A stretch of DNA of 64,000 nt from Dehalobacter restrictus DSM 9455 (GCF_000512895.1 NZ_CP007033.1:1847001-1911000); one strand, 5' to 3'; positions 52,577 to 61,485 are shown, counted from the stretch's first letter. The notes: a model not told the origin generated them from the sequence alone. Program-made: numbers and translations.

Positions 52577-53661
52577 CCTCCTTTTTTCTTTCTGATTAAT
52601 GTAATGGCAAGCAGTAGCAACGGCAGTATAACTTCAAATAACAAAGATACGGACGGCCAGTATGTTGTCAGAAATTCCAGCAGCGCCATGGTGTTGGGTA
52701 CAAGGAACGTTGCCCCTGAGAATACGATGACCATCACTGAAGCGGCAATAAGTTTGGGGTACTTTCTGCTGACTGACTGTTTGACTGCGAGTATCGTTAC
52801 ATAAAAAAGCAGAGAGGATTTGACCATGATCCCGGTCAGCCATAACGGCAACGCCAATAATTCTACACGTTGAATGTAATTCCCGTATTCAATTGTTTTC
52901 GCAGTAAACCATATTGGGAAGATCATTTGACCGGCGACATCCGCCCCTAAGACAGTCAGTACAACCAGCGATCCAAAAGTCAACAAAAGCATTGCGCTAA
53001 TAACTGCGTAGGATGCCTTTCTCAGCACTTCCTGAGGTTTATTCATCAGAGGGATTAACATCAGTAACACGGCAATCTCGCCATACCATTGAACCGGTAT
53101 CCATATATTCTGTATCACCGGACTTATCCCGTCTTCCAAAATAGGGAGCAAACTGCTTGGATCTGCTTTCGGAATCGCCAAGATACAGGCCATTAGATAA
53201 GCAAATAAAAATAGAGGCAGGATGAATTGGTTCATCCGTGCGATCACTTCAATCCCTTTTTGCGCAGAATACCAGCAAATAAGTACAAATACCAAATTGA
53301 TAGGAATGCCCGGTGTTCCAATTAAAGCGGATACGGTTAAAAATTCCGAAGTTTCCCTGACAACGAGGATATTTAGGACAGTAAAAAATAGGATATAGGA
53401 AACAGCCAGCACCCTGCCTCCGATTTTCCCTACAATGAGCGGCAGATATTCTGCTATTGTGAGCCCCGGAAACCGCTGTGCCAGCTTGGCCGAAATGATC
53501 AATATGCCAAAAGAAGATATCCCTGCCCCCAGGCTTACTAGCCAGGCATTTTGTTTGGCTGTCACCGCAGTTAATCCCGGAATAAACAAGATTGCGGTTG
53601 AGGTCATTACAATAAACAGCAGCATCGCGGTCTGCGTACCAGATATTCGTTCCTTGCCTAT
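52564..53661 (-). CDS. Spore germination permease, GerB family
   Basis: Ten-span amino-acid-permease-like subunit of a germinant receptor. From the first ATG (53625) it has 353 residues, starting MLLFIVMTSTAILFIPGL, but the family's N-terminal ISGTQTA lies upstream of that ATG. In frame 36 bp upstream, ATA at 53659-53661 has a perfect ribosome site (GAGGGGG, 8-nt spacer) and overlaps the gerA stop TAG as ATAG. I take this as the start, so AUA may be the initiator, or an ATG was mutated. Middle gene of gerA-gerB-gerC. Confidence 0.85.
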   Translation of the reverse strand: MGKERISGTQTAMLLFIVMTSTAILFIPGLTAVTAKQNAWLVSLGAGISSFGILIISAKLAQRFPGLTIAEYLPLIVGKIGGRVLAVSYILFFTVLNILVVRETSEFLTVSALIGTPGIPINLVFVLICWYSAQKGIEVIARMNQFILPLFLFAYLMACILAIPKADPSSLLPILEDGISPVIQNIWIPVQWYGEIAVLLMLIPLMNKPQEVLRKASYAVISAMLLLTFGSLVVLTVLGADVAGQMIFPIWFTAKTIEYGNYIQRVELLALPLWLTGIMVKSSLLFYVTILAVKQSVSRKYPKLIAASVMVIVFSGATFLVPNTMALLEFLTTYWPSVSLLFEVILPLLLLAITLIRKKKGGCMQ

Positions 53662-55337
53662 TTTCTATTCCCCCTCTTTTTAAGTTTCTGCTTCAACTGA
53701 TTAGCATCGCTGCGCAGAGGTTCCTTGTCTCCGAAGAACCTGGGCCGGGTAATCATTGCCCACCAAGGTACCCGGATAACGGTATCTTTCAGATCCTGCG
53801 GTGTCAGCGGCGCGATGGGCGACAAATACGGTACCCCAAAAGAACGCAGACTGCAAAGATGGGTAAGCAGAATCATCAGTCCAAAGATAATTCCCACAAT
53901 TCCAAAAACACTGGCCATGATAATTAAACTAAAACGGATGATCCGGATGCTGGTCCCGACATTGTAATCCGGAAACGTAAACGAAGCAATCGCTGTCAGA
54001 CCAACAACTACCACTGAAGTCGGACTGACAATCCCGGCATCGACTGCGGCCTGCCCGATCACCAAACCCCCTACCGTACTGACTGCCTGGCCAACAGTCC
54101 TAGGCAACCGTACACCAGCTTCCCGCAGAAGTTCAAAAACCAGTTCCATTAAAAATATTTCCATAGAAATGGGCAGTGGAAGACTTTCCCTGGCTCCGGC
54201 CACCGTATTTAGAAGGGATATCGGAATAAGCGCCTGATTGATAGAAAACGCTGCAACTGTAATTGCAGGAACCAGTAAAGCGATATTAATTGCGATGAAG
54301 CGGCCTATTCGTGCAAAAGAACCAAACAACGCACTGTAATAATAATCCTCAGAGGCCTGTATCAATGCTATAAAAGTACATGGAACGATTAATACTGAGG
54401 GTGAATTGTCGACGATAATGGCAATTCTGCCTTCAAACAGCGAAGCTGCCGCCTTGTCCGGACGTTCTGTATACTGTACAAGTGGAAACAGACTAATTGG
54501 CTCATCGGAAATAAATTCTTCAATATAACTGCTGTCCAGAACATTGTCGATCGTGATCCTTTCAATACGCGATTTGACTTCAGCTACAACCTTTTCGTTC
54601 GCTACACCCTGGATATAGCAAATATTAACCTTCGTTTTGGACAACGTTCCGACTGTCATGTTCTCGGCCTTCAGACGGCTGGTCCGGATCCTGCGTCTCA
54701 AAAGACTTAAGTTTGTTCCCAGATTTTCCACGAAACCATCCCTAGGCCCGCGAATGTTCGGTTCGGTCGTCGGCTCATTGATCTGTCTGATGTTATACCC
54801 CTGGACAGAAGCTTTAATGCCAATCGGATACCCGTCAACAATCAAAACGAGATTGTCCTCCAGCACAGCGTTTGCTGCCTCGGAGACCAGAGACAACGTA
54901 TCGGCTTTGTAATTAGTTAGCAGATGTTGAAGGATGATACCGGGCATATCACCGGCGTTTGTTTCGAGATTCGTGTCCGTATATAGGGCTGTGTTCGTAA
55001 TAAGATCTGCTTTTGTTTGAAGATTTTCTGTCCTTGCAGAAACCTCCAGCATGATCGGTTTTAAAATTGCGTCATTAATAATTTCAGGCTTACACAGGCT
55101 GTCTGAGTAGACAATAAACGCTTTGATTTTTTTGGTAGAGTGCAGCTGAAATTCTCTGAAAGAAATATCCGAACATTTTTCAAAAATCTGCTGCAGGGCT
55201 TGCTGGTTATGCTCAATTGCGCTTGACAGAGGCTTCCCGGCTTGGGATTGTTCATCAAGTAAAGGTTTTTCTTTTCCTGTGTTCTTACTGCGTATTTTTG
55301 TGATAAGCTGGTCAAACATCCCGCCATTACCGTCCAA
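53658..55337 (-). CDS. Spore germination protein, GerA family
   Basis: Large germinant-receptor subunit, 559 residues (or 553 from the ATG at 55319). A hydrophilic N-terminal region contains IVDGYPIGIKASVQGYNIRQINEPTTEPNIRGPRDGFVENLGTNLSLLRRRI, the GerA hallmark; the C-terminal half has five membrane helices with RLPRTVGQAVSTVGGLVIGQAAVDAGIVSPTSVVVVG. First gene of the gerABC operon; it begins 100 bp from the strong terminator of the haem operon. Confidence 0.95.
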   Translation of the reverse strand: MDGNGGMFDQLITKIRSKNTGKEKPLLDEQSQAGKPLSSAIEHNQQALQQIFEKCSDISFREFQLHSTKKIKAFIVYSDSLCKPEIINDAILKPIMLEVSARTENLQTKADLITNTALYTDTNLETNAGDMPGIILQHLLTNYKADTLSLVSEAANAVLEDNLVLIVDGYPIGIKASVQGYNIRQINEPTTEPNIRGPRDGFVENLGTNLSLLRRRIRTSRLKAENMTVGTLSKTKVNICYIQGVANEKVVAEVKSRIERITIDNVLDSSYIEEFISDEPISLFPLVQYTERPDKAAASLFEGRIAIIVDNSPSVLIVPCTFIALIQASEDYYYSALFGSFARIGRFIAINIALLVPAITVAAFSINQALIPISLLNTVAGARESLPLPISMEIFLMELVFELLREAGVRLPRTVGQAVSTVGGLVIGQAAVDAGIVSPTSVVVVGLTAIASFTFPDYNVGTSIRIIRFSLIIMASVFGIVGIIFGLMILLTHLCSLRSFGVPYLSPIAPLTPQDLKDTVIRVPWWAMITRPRFFGDKEPLRSDANQLKQKLKKRGNRK

Positions 55338-55436
55338 ATTTATTCTATCCGTTTATTTTGTGTATTAATTCAGTTTTTACTCTAATCTGAAGAAAGATAC
55401 CGACAGATAATCACCGGACAACAGACACAGATCAAT

Positions 55437-55508
55437 AAAAAAGCATAAAGAATGAGGGGCGCAACAGAACTTAAGTCCCGTTGCGCCCCTCATTCTTTAT
55501 GCTTTTTT
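55437..55508. terminator. Strong 29-bp terminator of the haem operon
   Basis: AAAAAAGCATAAAGAATGAG continues GGGCGCAAC and pairs with GTTGCGCCCCTCATTCTTTATGCTTTTTT around a 14-nt loop: a 29-bp perfect stem with T-runs on both strands. The stop codon of the siroheme decarboxylase gene lies at its right edge. Confidence 0.92.
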
Positions 55509-56499
55509 ACTCTTCTTCCCTGAAATATTCCATGCTTGTCTTTTTCAATTCAGCATGACTGAACAGCATCTCATATCGTCGTATGCCTGTAACCTTAGAA
55601 ATTCTCTCCATCGTTTTTCTGCACTCCGACGGCGAATGCCCATGGATCATGGTAAATAGATTATATGGCCAATCCGGAAGATCAGGGCGTTGGTAGCAAT
55701 GGCTTACTTCCTTAAAGGCGGCCATGATGTGGCCGGTTTCTTCAATCTGCGCTTCTGGAACAACCCATACCCCCATCGCATTTGAAGTAAATCCAGCTTT
55801 CCGGTGATACAGGATGGCACCAAAACGTCGCAGCACCCCGTCATGCTTATAGTCCTGGATTCTTGCCCGGACACTTTCTTCTGACCATCCCAGTCTGGAA
55901 GCTGCCTCAGAGAAAGGACAAAGCGACGGATTCAAATCACCCTGCAAAATGCGGATTAAGGCCTTATCCCCTTCCCCTGCCTGAAAAGCCGGCTGCCCTT
56001 CCGGAGACGAATACCCGGTATTCGCAATGGGCAGCTTATTATTTGTACGCTTTTCCAGGTCAAACAGCACGCCAATCTTGAACAGCCTGGTAGCGGGAAG
56101 GCTGTAAACTTCGGGACTTCCCAAAATGTTCTTTGCCTGTTCTAAAATCTGCATCAGCCCGGCCTGCGACCGGGAGATGACCGTAAACCACATATTGTAA
56201 CGATGATCCCGCAAATAATTATGCGTAACTCCCGGGATTTCCATTAAAAAATCCGCAAGAACGGATATTTTTTCTTCCGGGACCTTAGCCGCGCAAAGCG
56301 TGCTGAAATACCCAAGACGACGAGAATCAAAGACTCCGCCTATCCGCCGGATCATTCCTTTCTGCCGAAACTGGTTAACCCGCTGCCATGTTTCTTCTTC
56401 ATTTAGCCCCAGCATTTCTCCCAAAACCTGATAAGGACGTTCCTCAACCGGGAAGGCCGCCTGGATTCTGGTCAGCAAAATCCGGTCCTTTGTCTCCAT
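55507..56499 (-). CDS. Fused siroheme decarboxylase (AhbA-AhbB)
   Basis: 330 residues made of two Lrp/AsnC-like halves. The first (residues 1-150) has LTRIQAAFPVEERPYQVLGEMLGL, RRIGGVFDSRRLGYFSTLCAAKV and VTHNYLRDHRYNMWFTVIS; the second (from about 175) repeats this as LIRILQGDLNPSLCPFSEAASRLGWS, RRFGAILYHRKAGFTSNAMGVWVV and VSHCYQRPDLPDWPYNLFTMIHG. They match the AhbA and AhbB subunits that decarboxylate siroheme to 12,18-didecarboxysiroheme; here both are one chain. Start behind GGGGGTCAG, right after the upstream stop (TAAATG). Last gene of a three-gene haem operon. Confidence 0.9.
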   Translation of the reverse strand: METKDRILLTRIQAAFPVEERPYQVLGEMLGLNEEETWQRVNQFRQKGMIRRIGGVFDSRRLGYFSTLCAAKVPEEKISVLADFLMEIPGVTHNYLRDHRYNMWFTVISRSQAGLMQILEQAKNILGSPEVYSLPATRLFKIGVLFDLEKRTNNKLPIANTGYSSPEGQPAFQAGEGDKALIRILQGDLNPSLCPFSEAASRLGWSEESVRARIQDYKHDGVLRRFGAILYHRKAGFTSNAMGVWVVPEAQIEETGHIMAAFKEVSHCYQRPDLPDWPYNLFTMIHGHSPSECRKTMERISKVTGIRRYEMLFSHAELKKTSMEYFREEE

Positions 56500-57501
56500 T
56501 TAGCAACTGACCCCCTTGCGTCCGTGGTATAAACACCAGGGCTCTTCAGCCATGTAGTCTCCATTTTCATAAAAAGCAGCACGAGCCCGGCAGCCTCCGC
56601 AGGCTTTTTTATACCCGCAGCTGCCACACCCACCTTTATACGCCAGCGTGCGCAGTTCTTGCAAAACCGGATTGCTGCGCCATATTTCATCAAAAGGTGT
56701 GTCCCGGACATCACCGAGAGGCAGATTCAAATACGCACAGGGTTGCACCTGACCCTTCGGACTGATAATGCAATATGCTGTTCCGGCCAGACAGCCGCGG
56801 CTGAACCGAGTGTTTACCCCCATCTGTTTGGCAATTCGCATAAACTGCGGTGCACAGGTTGGTTTCAGTTCAATATCAACGGTTTGCTGCTTCTTCATGA
56901 TCCTGGTCAGCACTTCTTCGTAAGCTTCCGCCCTTAAGGACTCTTCTTCTATAGACACTGCCCGACCTGTCGGCACCAGAAAGAAAAAATGATGCGCCAC
57001 TGCTCCTTCCCGGACCGCAAAATCCGTAAGTGTTTCAAGTTCATGTGCATTCCAGTCCATCACTGTTGTATGCACCTGGAAAGGAAGCCCCACTGCCTTG
57101 CAATTGCGCATACCTTGCACAGCCTGATTCCAGGCTCCGTCATAGCGACGGAAATCATCCTGCTTTTTTCGATCCATTGAATCAAGGGAAATTCCCATCC
57201 CCATGGCGCCGGCTTTTTTAAGCTTCGCGGCAAGATCTTCCGTCAACAAAGAACCATTGGTTCCGAAGACAGGCCGTAAACCAAGTTCTTTGGCATAGGC
57301 GACTAGTTCAACAATATCTGGGCGCATGAGCGGTTCACCGCCGCTAAAAATCATTATCTTAAACCCTGCTTTGGTGATTTGTTCCAGCAGTGTCCTGGCC
57401 TCAGCCGTGTTGAGTTCCTCCTCGGCCCTGCATCCGGCATCGCGGTAACAGTGATCACAATACATGTTGCAGGCATTTGTCGTATTCCAAGAGACAATCA
57501 T
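56500..57501 (-). CDS. Radical SAM haem-synthesis protein (NirJ2/AhbD type)
   Basis: 333 residues with the radical-SAM motif CNMYCDHC (CX3CX2C), then FKIMIFSGGEPLMRPD, and a SPASM-like cysteine-rich C-terminus (CAYLNLPLGDVRDTPF, GGCGSCGYKKACGGCRARAA). It matches the NirJ2 group that works in the siroheme-dependent haem route; assignment to the Fe-coproporphyrin decarboxylase AhbD is likely but not certain. TTAGGAGAGGAAGAAGAAT precedes the start. Middle of the haem operon. Confidence 0.85.
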   Translation of the reverse strand: MIVSWNTTNACNMYCDHCYRDAGCRAEEELNTAEARTLLEQITKAGFKIMIFSGGEPLMRPDIVELVAYAKELGLRPVFGTNGSLLTEDLAAKLKKAGAMGMGISLDSMDRKKQDDFRRYDGAWNQAVQGMRNCKAVGLPFQVHTTVMDWNAHELETLTDFAVREGAVAHHFFFLVPTGRAVSIEEESLRAEAYEEVLTRIMKKQQTVDIELKPTCAPQFMRIAKQMGVNTRFSRGCLAGTAYCIISPKGQVQPCAYLNLPLGDVRDTPFDEIWRSNPVLQELRTLAYKGGCGSCGYKKACGGCRARAAFYENGDYMAEEPWCLYHGRKGVSC

Positions 57502-57522
57502 ATTCTTCTTCCTCTCCTAACG

Positions 57523-58713
57523 TCAATCATTAATTGCAGTTTTTTTCCCGATCTCTTCATCCGTTAAGTAACAGGCCGGATCAGATTCCCAAAAATCGCC
57601 TGTCACAGCCTCTGCCCTGGTGCGGAAATTGCCGTTGCAGAAATCTAAATACCGGCACTCGGCACATCGCCCTTTGAGAAGTGGTTTACGGTCTTTCAAA
57701 CCTGCCAGCACTGGTTGGCTCAAGTCAGTCCAGATATCTCCGAACTTTCTCTCTCGGACATTGCCAAACGAGATATGCTGCGTAAACTGATCCGGATGTA
57801 CATTCCCTGAAGGATCAACCTCTCCAAACGCAATCCCAGAACGATTTCCGCCATTGCAGCCGATGAGTGTCTTTATTTTCTCCGCTCTGGCCGGATCTTC
57901 ACATAAAGCCCGCAAATAGAGATAAACACCGTCGGCGTGATTATCAACTGTCAGGATTTCCTTGTGCAATCCGCGTTTTTCAAAGTCTCTTGTTCTGCGG
58001 ATAATGGTATCGAGCGCCTGTCTCGACTCTTCGGGTGTAATATCATCAGCGACCATTTGCTTGCCCCGTCCGGAGTATACCAAATGATAAAAACAAACAC
58101 GGTCAATTTTTTCTGCTTCAATAAAATCAAAGATACGATCCAGTTCCTCATAATTATGACGGTTAATCGTAAAGCGCAGACCAACGCGCTGACCCGCCTC
58201 CACACAGTTCCGGATTCCTCCCATAGCAGCCGCAAAAGCTCCTTCTCTGCCCCTAAACTTGTCATTCACCGCTCTCAGACCGTCAAGCGATACCCCAACA
58301 TAACCTACACCGATTTCTTTGATGCGCCGGGCAGCTTCCGGTGTTATCAACGTACCGTTCGTAGATAAAGTTGGTCTGATTCCTTTCTGAGCAGTATAGG
58401 CGGCAAGTTCAAAAAAGTCGGGCCGCATCAAAGGCTCCCCGCCTGAAAAAAGCAGGACAGGAACGTGAAACTCCGCTAAATCATCAATGAAACTCCTCGC
58501 TTCTTCCGTCGTCAGTTCTCCGTTATATTTCTGCGAATCTGAGTCCATATAACAATGGACGCACTGCAAATTGCAGGTTCGCGTCGAATTCCAAACAACC
58601 ACCGGTCCTGAACTACCTGTTGCTCCGTTTTTAGCCCCATGAGCATGCCTGCTATAACGCAGGGAATCCCCGAAATATTCCGTATCAAATAGCAGCCTCG
58701 TAACACTAATCAT
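57523..58713 (-). CDS. Radical SAM haem-synthesis protein (NirJ1/AhbC type)
   Basis: 396 residues from the ATG at 58713 (GGGGGCATA upstream; two ATGs are adjacent). The N-terminus MISVTRLLFDTEYFGDSLRYS is characteristic of NirJ1 proteins; the radical-SAM motif is CNLQCVHC, then VPVLLFSGGEPLMRPD. C-terminal cysteines lie in CAECRYLDFCNGNF. In the Ahb route one such enzyme removes the acetate side chains from didecarboxysiroheme and another makes haem. First gene of the operon. Confidence 0.87.
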   Translation of the reverse strand: MISVTRLLFDTEYFGDSLRYSRHAHGAKNGATGSSGPVVVWNSTRTCNLQCVHCYMDSDSQKYNGELTTEEARSFIDDLAEFHVPVLLFSGGEPLMRPDFFELAAYTAQKGIRPTLSTNGTLITPEAARRIKEIGVGYVGVSLDGLRAVNDKFRGREGAFAAAMGGIRNCVEAGQRVGLRFTINRHNYEELDRIFDFIEAEKIDRVCFYHLVYSGRGKQMVADDITPEESRQALDTIIRRTRDFEKRGLHKEILTVDNHADGVYLYLRALCEDPARAEKIKTLIGCNGGNRSGIAFGEVDPSGNVHPDQFTQHISFGNVRERKFGDIWTDLSQPVLAGLKDRKPLLKGRCAECRYLDFCNGNFRTRAEAVTGDFWESDPACYLTDEEIGKKTAIND

Positions 58714-58994
58714 CATTATGCCCCCAATTATCTTCAATTAAATTTACCTTTACGTATAAATGCTGCCTGAATCTCCCCAATTGGAAATCCCCTCATAGTC
58801 AATGTTTTGGAACAATGAGGATGCTTGGCTCTTCGTACAATTATACAGTATAAAATCAAAAATGAATAATGTAAGCTCTACATTAATATAATTCTAAGAA
58901 TTAATGTCTATATTACCAGTAGGAACCTTTTTAAAATAAATAAAGGTCTGCAAAACAATTAACGCCGTGGTAGGCAAAAGGAGAAATATCTTTT

Positions 58995-59495
58995 ATGAAA
59001 CAACAAAAGAAATCCCAGTCAAGAAAAAAACTCCCCGGAAGTTCGATTTTCATGTATATCGCATCTGCTTTTATTGCTCTTATCGCTGTTGCACTTTTAG
59101 TCAATAATATTTTGTATTTCAACAACACCATTTCGCAGTATACCACGCAAGGCTATCCATATGAAATGGTCGCCAAGGAATTGATTCCCGGTCAACTGCT
59201 CCCTGGAATCTTCCAGCCGCTTAGCATCCTTGGCATTGCCGTAGTCCTGTACGCTGCAGCTCTCATCAATCAAAAAATCACCGGATACTTCTGTTCATGT
59301 TCCAACAGTGAAACCGTGGTCCATGCTGAACCCGCAGTGGTAAATACAAACACCGTTAATACCGCAGCTGAAGATACCGTATCTGAGGACCAGGCTGAAT
59401 CCCCTGCTGCAGTGCCCGAGCAAATTGAATCTCAAACTGTAGAAGTACAAGACGCCCAAGACAGCACTAACAACAAGGACAGCACGGATAAATAG
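58995..59495 (+). CDS. Membrane protein of unknown function
   Basis: 166 residues: two transmembrane helices (residues 16-42 and 75-98) with a short external loop YFNNTISQYTTQGYPYEMV, then a cytoplasmic or external tail rich in Glu, Thr and Val (from CSCSNSETVVHAEP). I do not recognise the family. AAAGGAGAAATATC precedes the start, and a terminator follows at 59535. Confidence 0.65.
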   Translation: MKQQKKSQSRKKLPGSSIFMYIASAFIALIAVALLVNNILYFNNTISQYTTQGYPYEMVAKELIPGQLLPGIFQPLSILGIAVVLYAAALINQKITGYFCSCSNSETVVHAEPAVVNTNTVNTAAEDTVSEDQAESPAAVPEQIESQTVEVQDAQDSTNNKDSTDK

Positions 59496-59534
59496 AATCT
59501 CATACAAATAAAGAATCGTAATAGAACAAGTCTT

Positions 59535-59561
59535 AAGCCTATGGCGTTGTGCCATAGGCTT
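59535..59561 (+). terminator. Terminator after the 58995-59495 gene
   Basis: AAGCCTATGGC-gttgt-GCCATAGGCTT, an 11-bp stem, then TATGC. It lies 40 bp after the stop. The T-run is weak. Confidence 0.55.
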
Positions 59562-59796
59562 TATGCGTATATTTTTCAGTAAAATACGTACCCTTCTGAT
59601 CATCAGTATAACTAAGATCATCAAGACAAAGGTCAGCACTGCAAACAGAAAAAATTTCTGGGACGTGGTTAAAATAAAAAACTCCAGACTCCAGTTAGAT
59701 AATAATGCAGATTTTTTTGACCAAATTTCAACGGTAAAAAATACCATTCTAAAATTTCAAAAATAAGTGCACTCTATATAAAAAAGGAGTACTTTA
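59562..59796 (+). other. Intergenic spacer before the 59797 gene
   Basis: AT-rich. A 67-codon plus-strand frame (59563-59766) opens here but has no ribosome site and low-complexity composition, so I do not call it. Nothing else is recognised. Confidence 0.3.
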
Positions 59797-60333
59797 ATGC
59801 TGAAAATTGGCAGGAGCGAAGATACAATCATCATTGGCCTTCTAGGAGGTTTAATTGGGACGATTGCTATGGATGTATCTAATTTATTAATTTTTAAGGC
59901 AGGGAAAACTGAAACACTATATGGTCATATAGCAGGTGGATTATTTGTAGCTCCATATAGAACAAAACGACGCGAGAATTTCATATTAGGTCAATTGGCA
60001 CATTTAGGTATAGGCTCATTGTGGGGAATTCCCTTAGTTTATACGCTTAAGAAAACGGGTAAAGATCATTACTTGATAAAAGGAGCAGCCATTTCTATGC
60101 TTTCTCTAGGCACGCTTATAGGTGGACAGAAAGTTGGTTTCTTAAAAAAATTTCGCTTAACGAAAACGTATTATTCAGCAATCTGGAATCATCTTCTTCA
60201 TGGTTTAGTTTCTTCTCAGGCCATTGTAATGTTAGCCAACCCAACTATGATTAAAAAAACTAATGCCCGTGAGAGGGATACATCCTTCTCACGGGTCAAA
60301 GATTCCAATATACATCATTCCTTGGATACCTAA
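59797..60333 (+). CDS. Membrane protein of unknown function, AT-rich
   Basis: 178 residues with two to three hydrophobic helices (TIIIGLLGGLIGTIAMDVSNLLIF near the N-terminus, and others near AISMLSLGTLIGG). The composition is more AT-rich than the neighbours (many TTA, ATA, AAA codons), which may point to transfer from another lineage. AAAAAGGAGTACTTTA precedes the start. No family recognised; it resembles outline proteins seen in related spore formers only by general shape. Confidence 0.6.
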   Translation: MLKIGRSEDTIIIGLLGGLIGTIAMDVSNLLIFKAGKTETLYGHIAGGLFVAPYRTKRRENFILGQLAHLGIGSLWGIPLVYTLKKTGKDHYLIKGAAISMLSLGTLIGGQKVGFLKKFRLTKTYYSAIWNHLLHGLVSSQAIVMLANPTMIKKTNARERDTSFSRVKDSNIHHSLDT

Positions 60334-60352
60334 GAAAACCGCATTGGATACC

Positions 60353-60706
60353 TTAGAAAATCCTTAGTTCCGGATCCAACTTTTCCGCCCATATCTCTTC
60401 AAGAAGCTGAAGGTCTTCTTCAAATTCCTTCATGGTCTGGGTATCTTTCATTTCGATTTCTTCCAGAATTTCAAACTTAAAAGCCTTGGCCCCATATTCA
60501 TCCCATTCCTGTTGAAGTTTTGTCAGCACACAGGAGCCGGTATCTTTAGAAAAATCAAAACGGTTCTGGAACCGCCTGACATTAACAGCGCCCTGCAGAA
60601 CATACCTGCCGTTTTCTTTATTGGTAATCATAAAAACTCCACCGGAAGTTTTCCGTTCCTTATATTCATTGCGAAGCTCCCTTTTCCGGTCGGATGTACC
60701 CGTCAT
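60353..60706 (-). CDS. GIY-YIG-like nuclease-family protein, degenerate
   Basis: 117 residues; the GIY motif is changed to GVFMI and YIG to YVLQG, as in a small family annotated GIY-YIG nuclease-like in Clostridia. SGGVFMITNKENGRYVLQGAV and KTVT-like helix DTQTMKEFEEDLQLLEEIWAEKLDP form the core. With the catalytic residues altered it may not cut DNA. Starts with ATG behind GGGGTATTAGACG, overlapping the stop of the 60710 gene region by a few bases, so the two are co-translated. Confidence 0.72.
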   Translation of the reverse strand: MTGTSDRKRELRNEYKERKTSGGVFMITNKENGRYVLQGAVNVRRFQNRFDFSKDTGSCVLTKLQQEWDEYGAKAFKFEILEEIEMKDTQTMKEFEEDLQLLEEIWAEKLDPELRIF

Positions 60707-60709
60707 CGT

Positions 60710-61189
60710 CTAATACCCCATTTCCTTCAGCAGTTTGGAAAGCGTACTCAAACGTTCTCCGATTAATTCATCGTCATTGCTGAGTACTTGCCTGAATAGT
60801 TTGATGTCTCCTTCAATCATTGGATTATCAGTACATACGGCTACGGTCATTGCATCTCCCTGCAGCCCGATCCTGTCAATGACGGGTTTCTCAGGATCAT
60901 ACATTTTTTCATATCGGTAGGCCTCACGAAAATGAAGTGTCGATCTGCAAATCAGGATCGCAAGATCGATCACCCGGTGAAGCGGAAGCTCCTCGGACTG
61001 TCTCGACCATTTTTCTCCGGTGAACCGCCAGACCTTCGCAGATATCTCCAGCTTCCCCCTGTCATTCCACTGGGCCAGCCCCAGGGATAATCCTTTGGCG
61101 TCGGAATCATAGGCATTTCTGCCGTCAATCCTTTCATAGTCTTCCGATACAATCACAGGTTTATGTTTCAGCGTCGTTGGAATCTTCAT
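60710..61189 (-). CDS. DUF6530-like protein
   Basis: 159 residues, MKIPTTLKHKPVIVSEDYERIDGRNAYDSDAKGLSLGLAQWNDRGKLEISAKVWRFTGEKWSRQSEELPLHRVIDLAILICRS and ending LSTLSKLLKEMGY. I recall this as the DUF6530 type, present in Clostridia with no assigned function; the call is from memory and may be wrong. TTAGGAGAGGTAACTT precedes the start. Its upstream region carries an eight-unit 8-bp tandem array. Confidence 0.6.
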   Translation of the reverse strand: MKIPTTLKHKPVIVSEDYERIDGRNAYDSDAKGLSLGLAQWNDRGKLEISAKVWRFTGEKWSRQSEELPLHRVIDLAILICRSTLHFREAYRYEKMYDPEKPVIDRIGLQGDAMTVAVCTDNPMIEGDIKLFRQVLSNDDELIGERLSTLSKLLKEMGY

Positions 61190-61257
61190 AAGTTACCTCT
61201 CCTAATTTAGCAAAATTTTATTTTGTCATTTCTTTTATATCAACTAATTTATTATTC

Positions 61258-61321
61258 ACTAAATTACTAAATTACTAAATTACTAAATTACTAAATTAAT
61301 AAATTAATAAATTAGTAGATT
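61258..61321. repeat. 8-bp tandem repeat array (8 units)
   Basis: Five perfect units of ACTAAATT (61258-61297), then AATAAATT twice and AGTAGATT. It lies 69 bp upstream of the DUF6530-like gene, where slippage could change promoter spacing. Confidence 0.9.
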
Positions 61322-61400
61322 GTAGTAAGAAGATTATCACATTACACCATCTTTGTCAAAAAATACGCCATTACAGGCACAGTGGTACAAATATTTTGAC

Positions 61401-61446
61401 GTCCACAGCTGGACCAGTGTGGTATTATGGCACACAGACCTACCTC
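61401..61446 (+). repeat. Structured intergenic repeat, copy C (decayed)
   Basis: GTGTGGTATTATGGCACACA followed by GACCTACC matches the right end of copies A and B (GTGGTATTGTGG...CAGACCTACC), and the upstream GTCCACAGCTGGACC is close to their left end; the middle is missing. It is in the 294-bp gap before the thioesterase gene. The rest of that gap (61322-61400) shows no other element. Confidence 0.55.
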
Positions 61447-61457
61447 CATAATATTTT

Positions 61458-61485
61458 AAAAAAAAAGGCTTTAACAGCCTTTTTT
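61458..61485 (-). terminator. Terminator after the hotdog thioesterase gene
   Basis: Minus-strand AAAAAGGCTGTTAAAGCCTTTTT followed by a nine-T run, starting right at the stop of the thioesterase gene. Confidence 0.85.

Noticed and set aside
59563-59766. 67-codon plus-strand open frame
   Set aside because: No ribosome site, poor start context and composition like non-coding AT-rich DNA.
61258-61321. Possible CRISPR-like repeats
   Set aside because: Units are 8 bp and directly adjacent with no spacers; a simple tandem array, not CRISPR.
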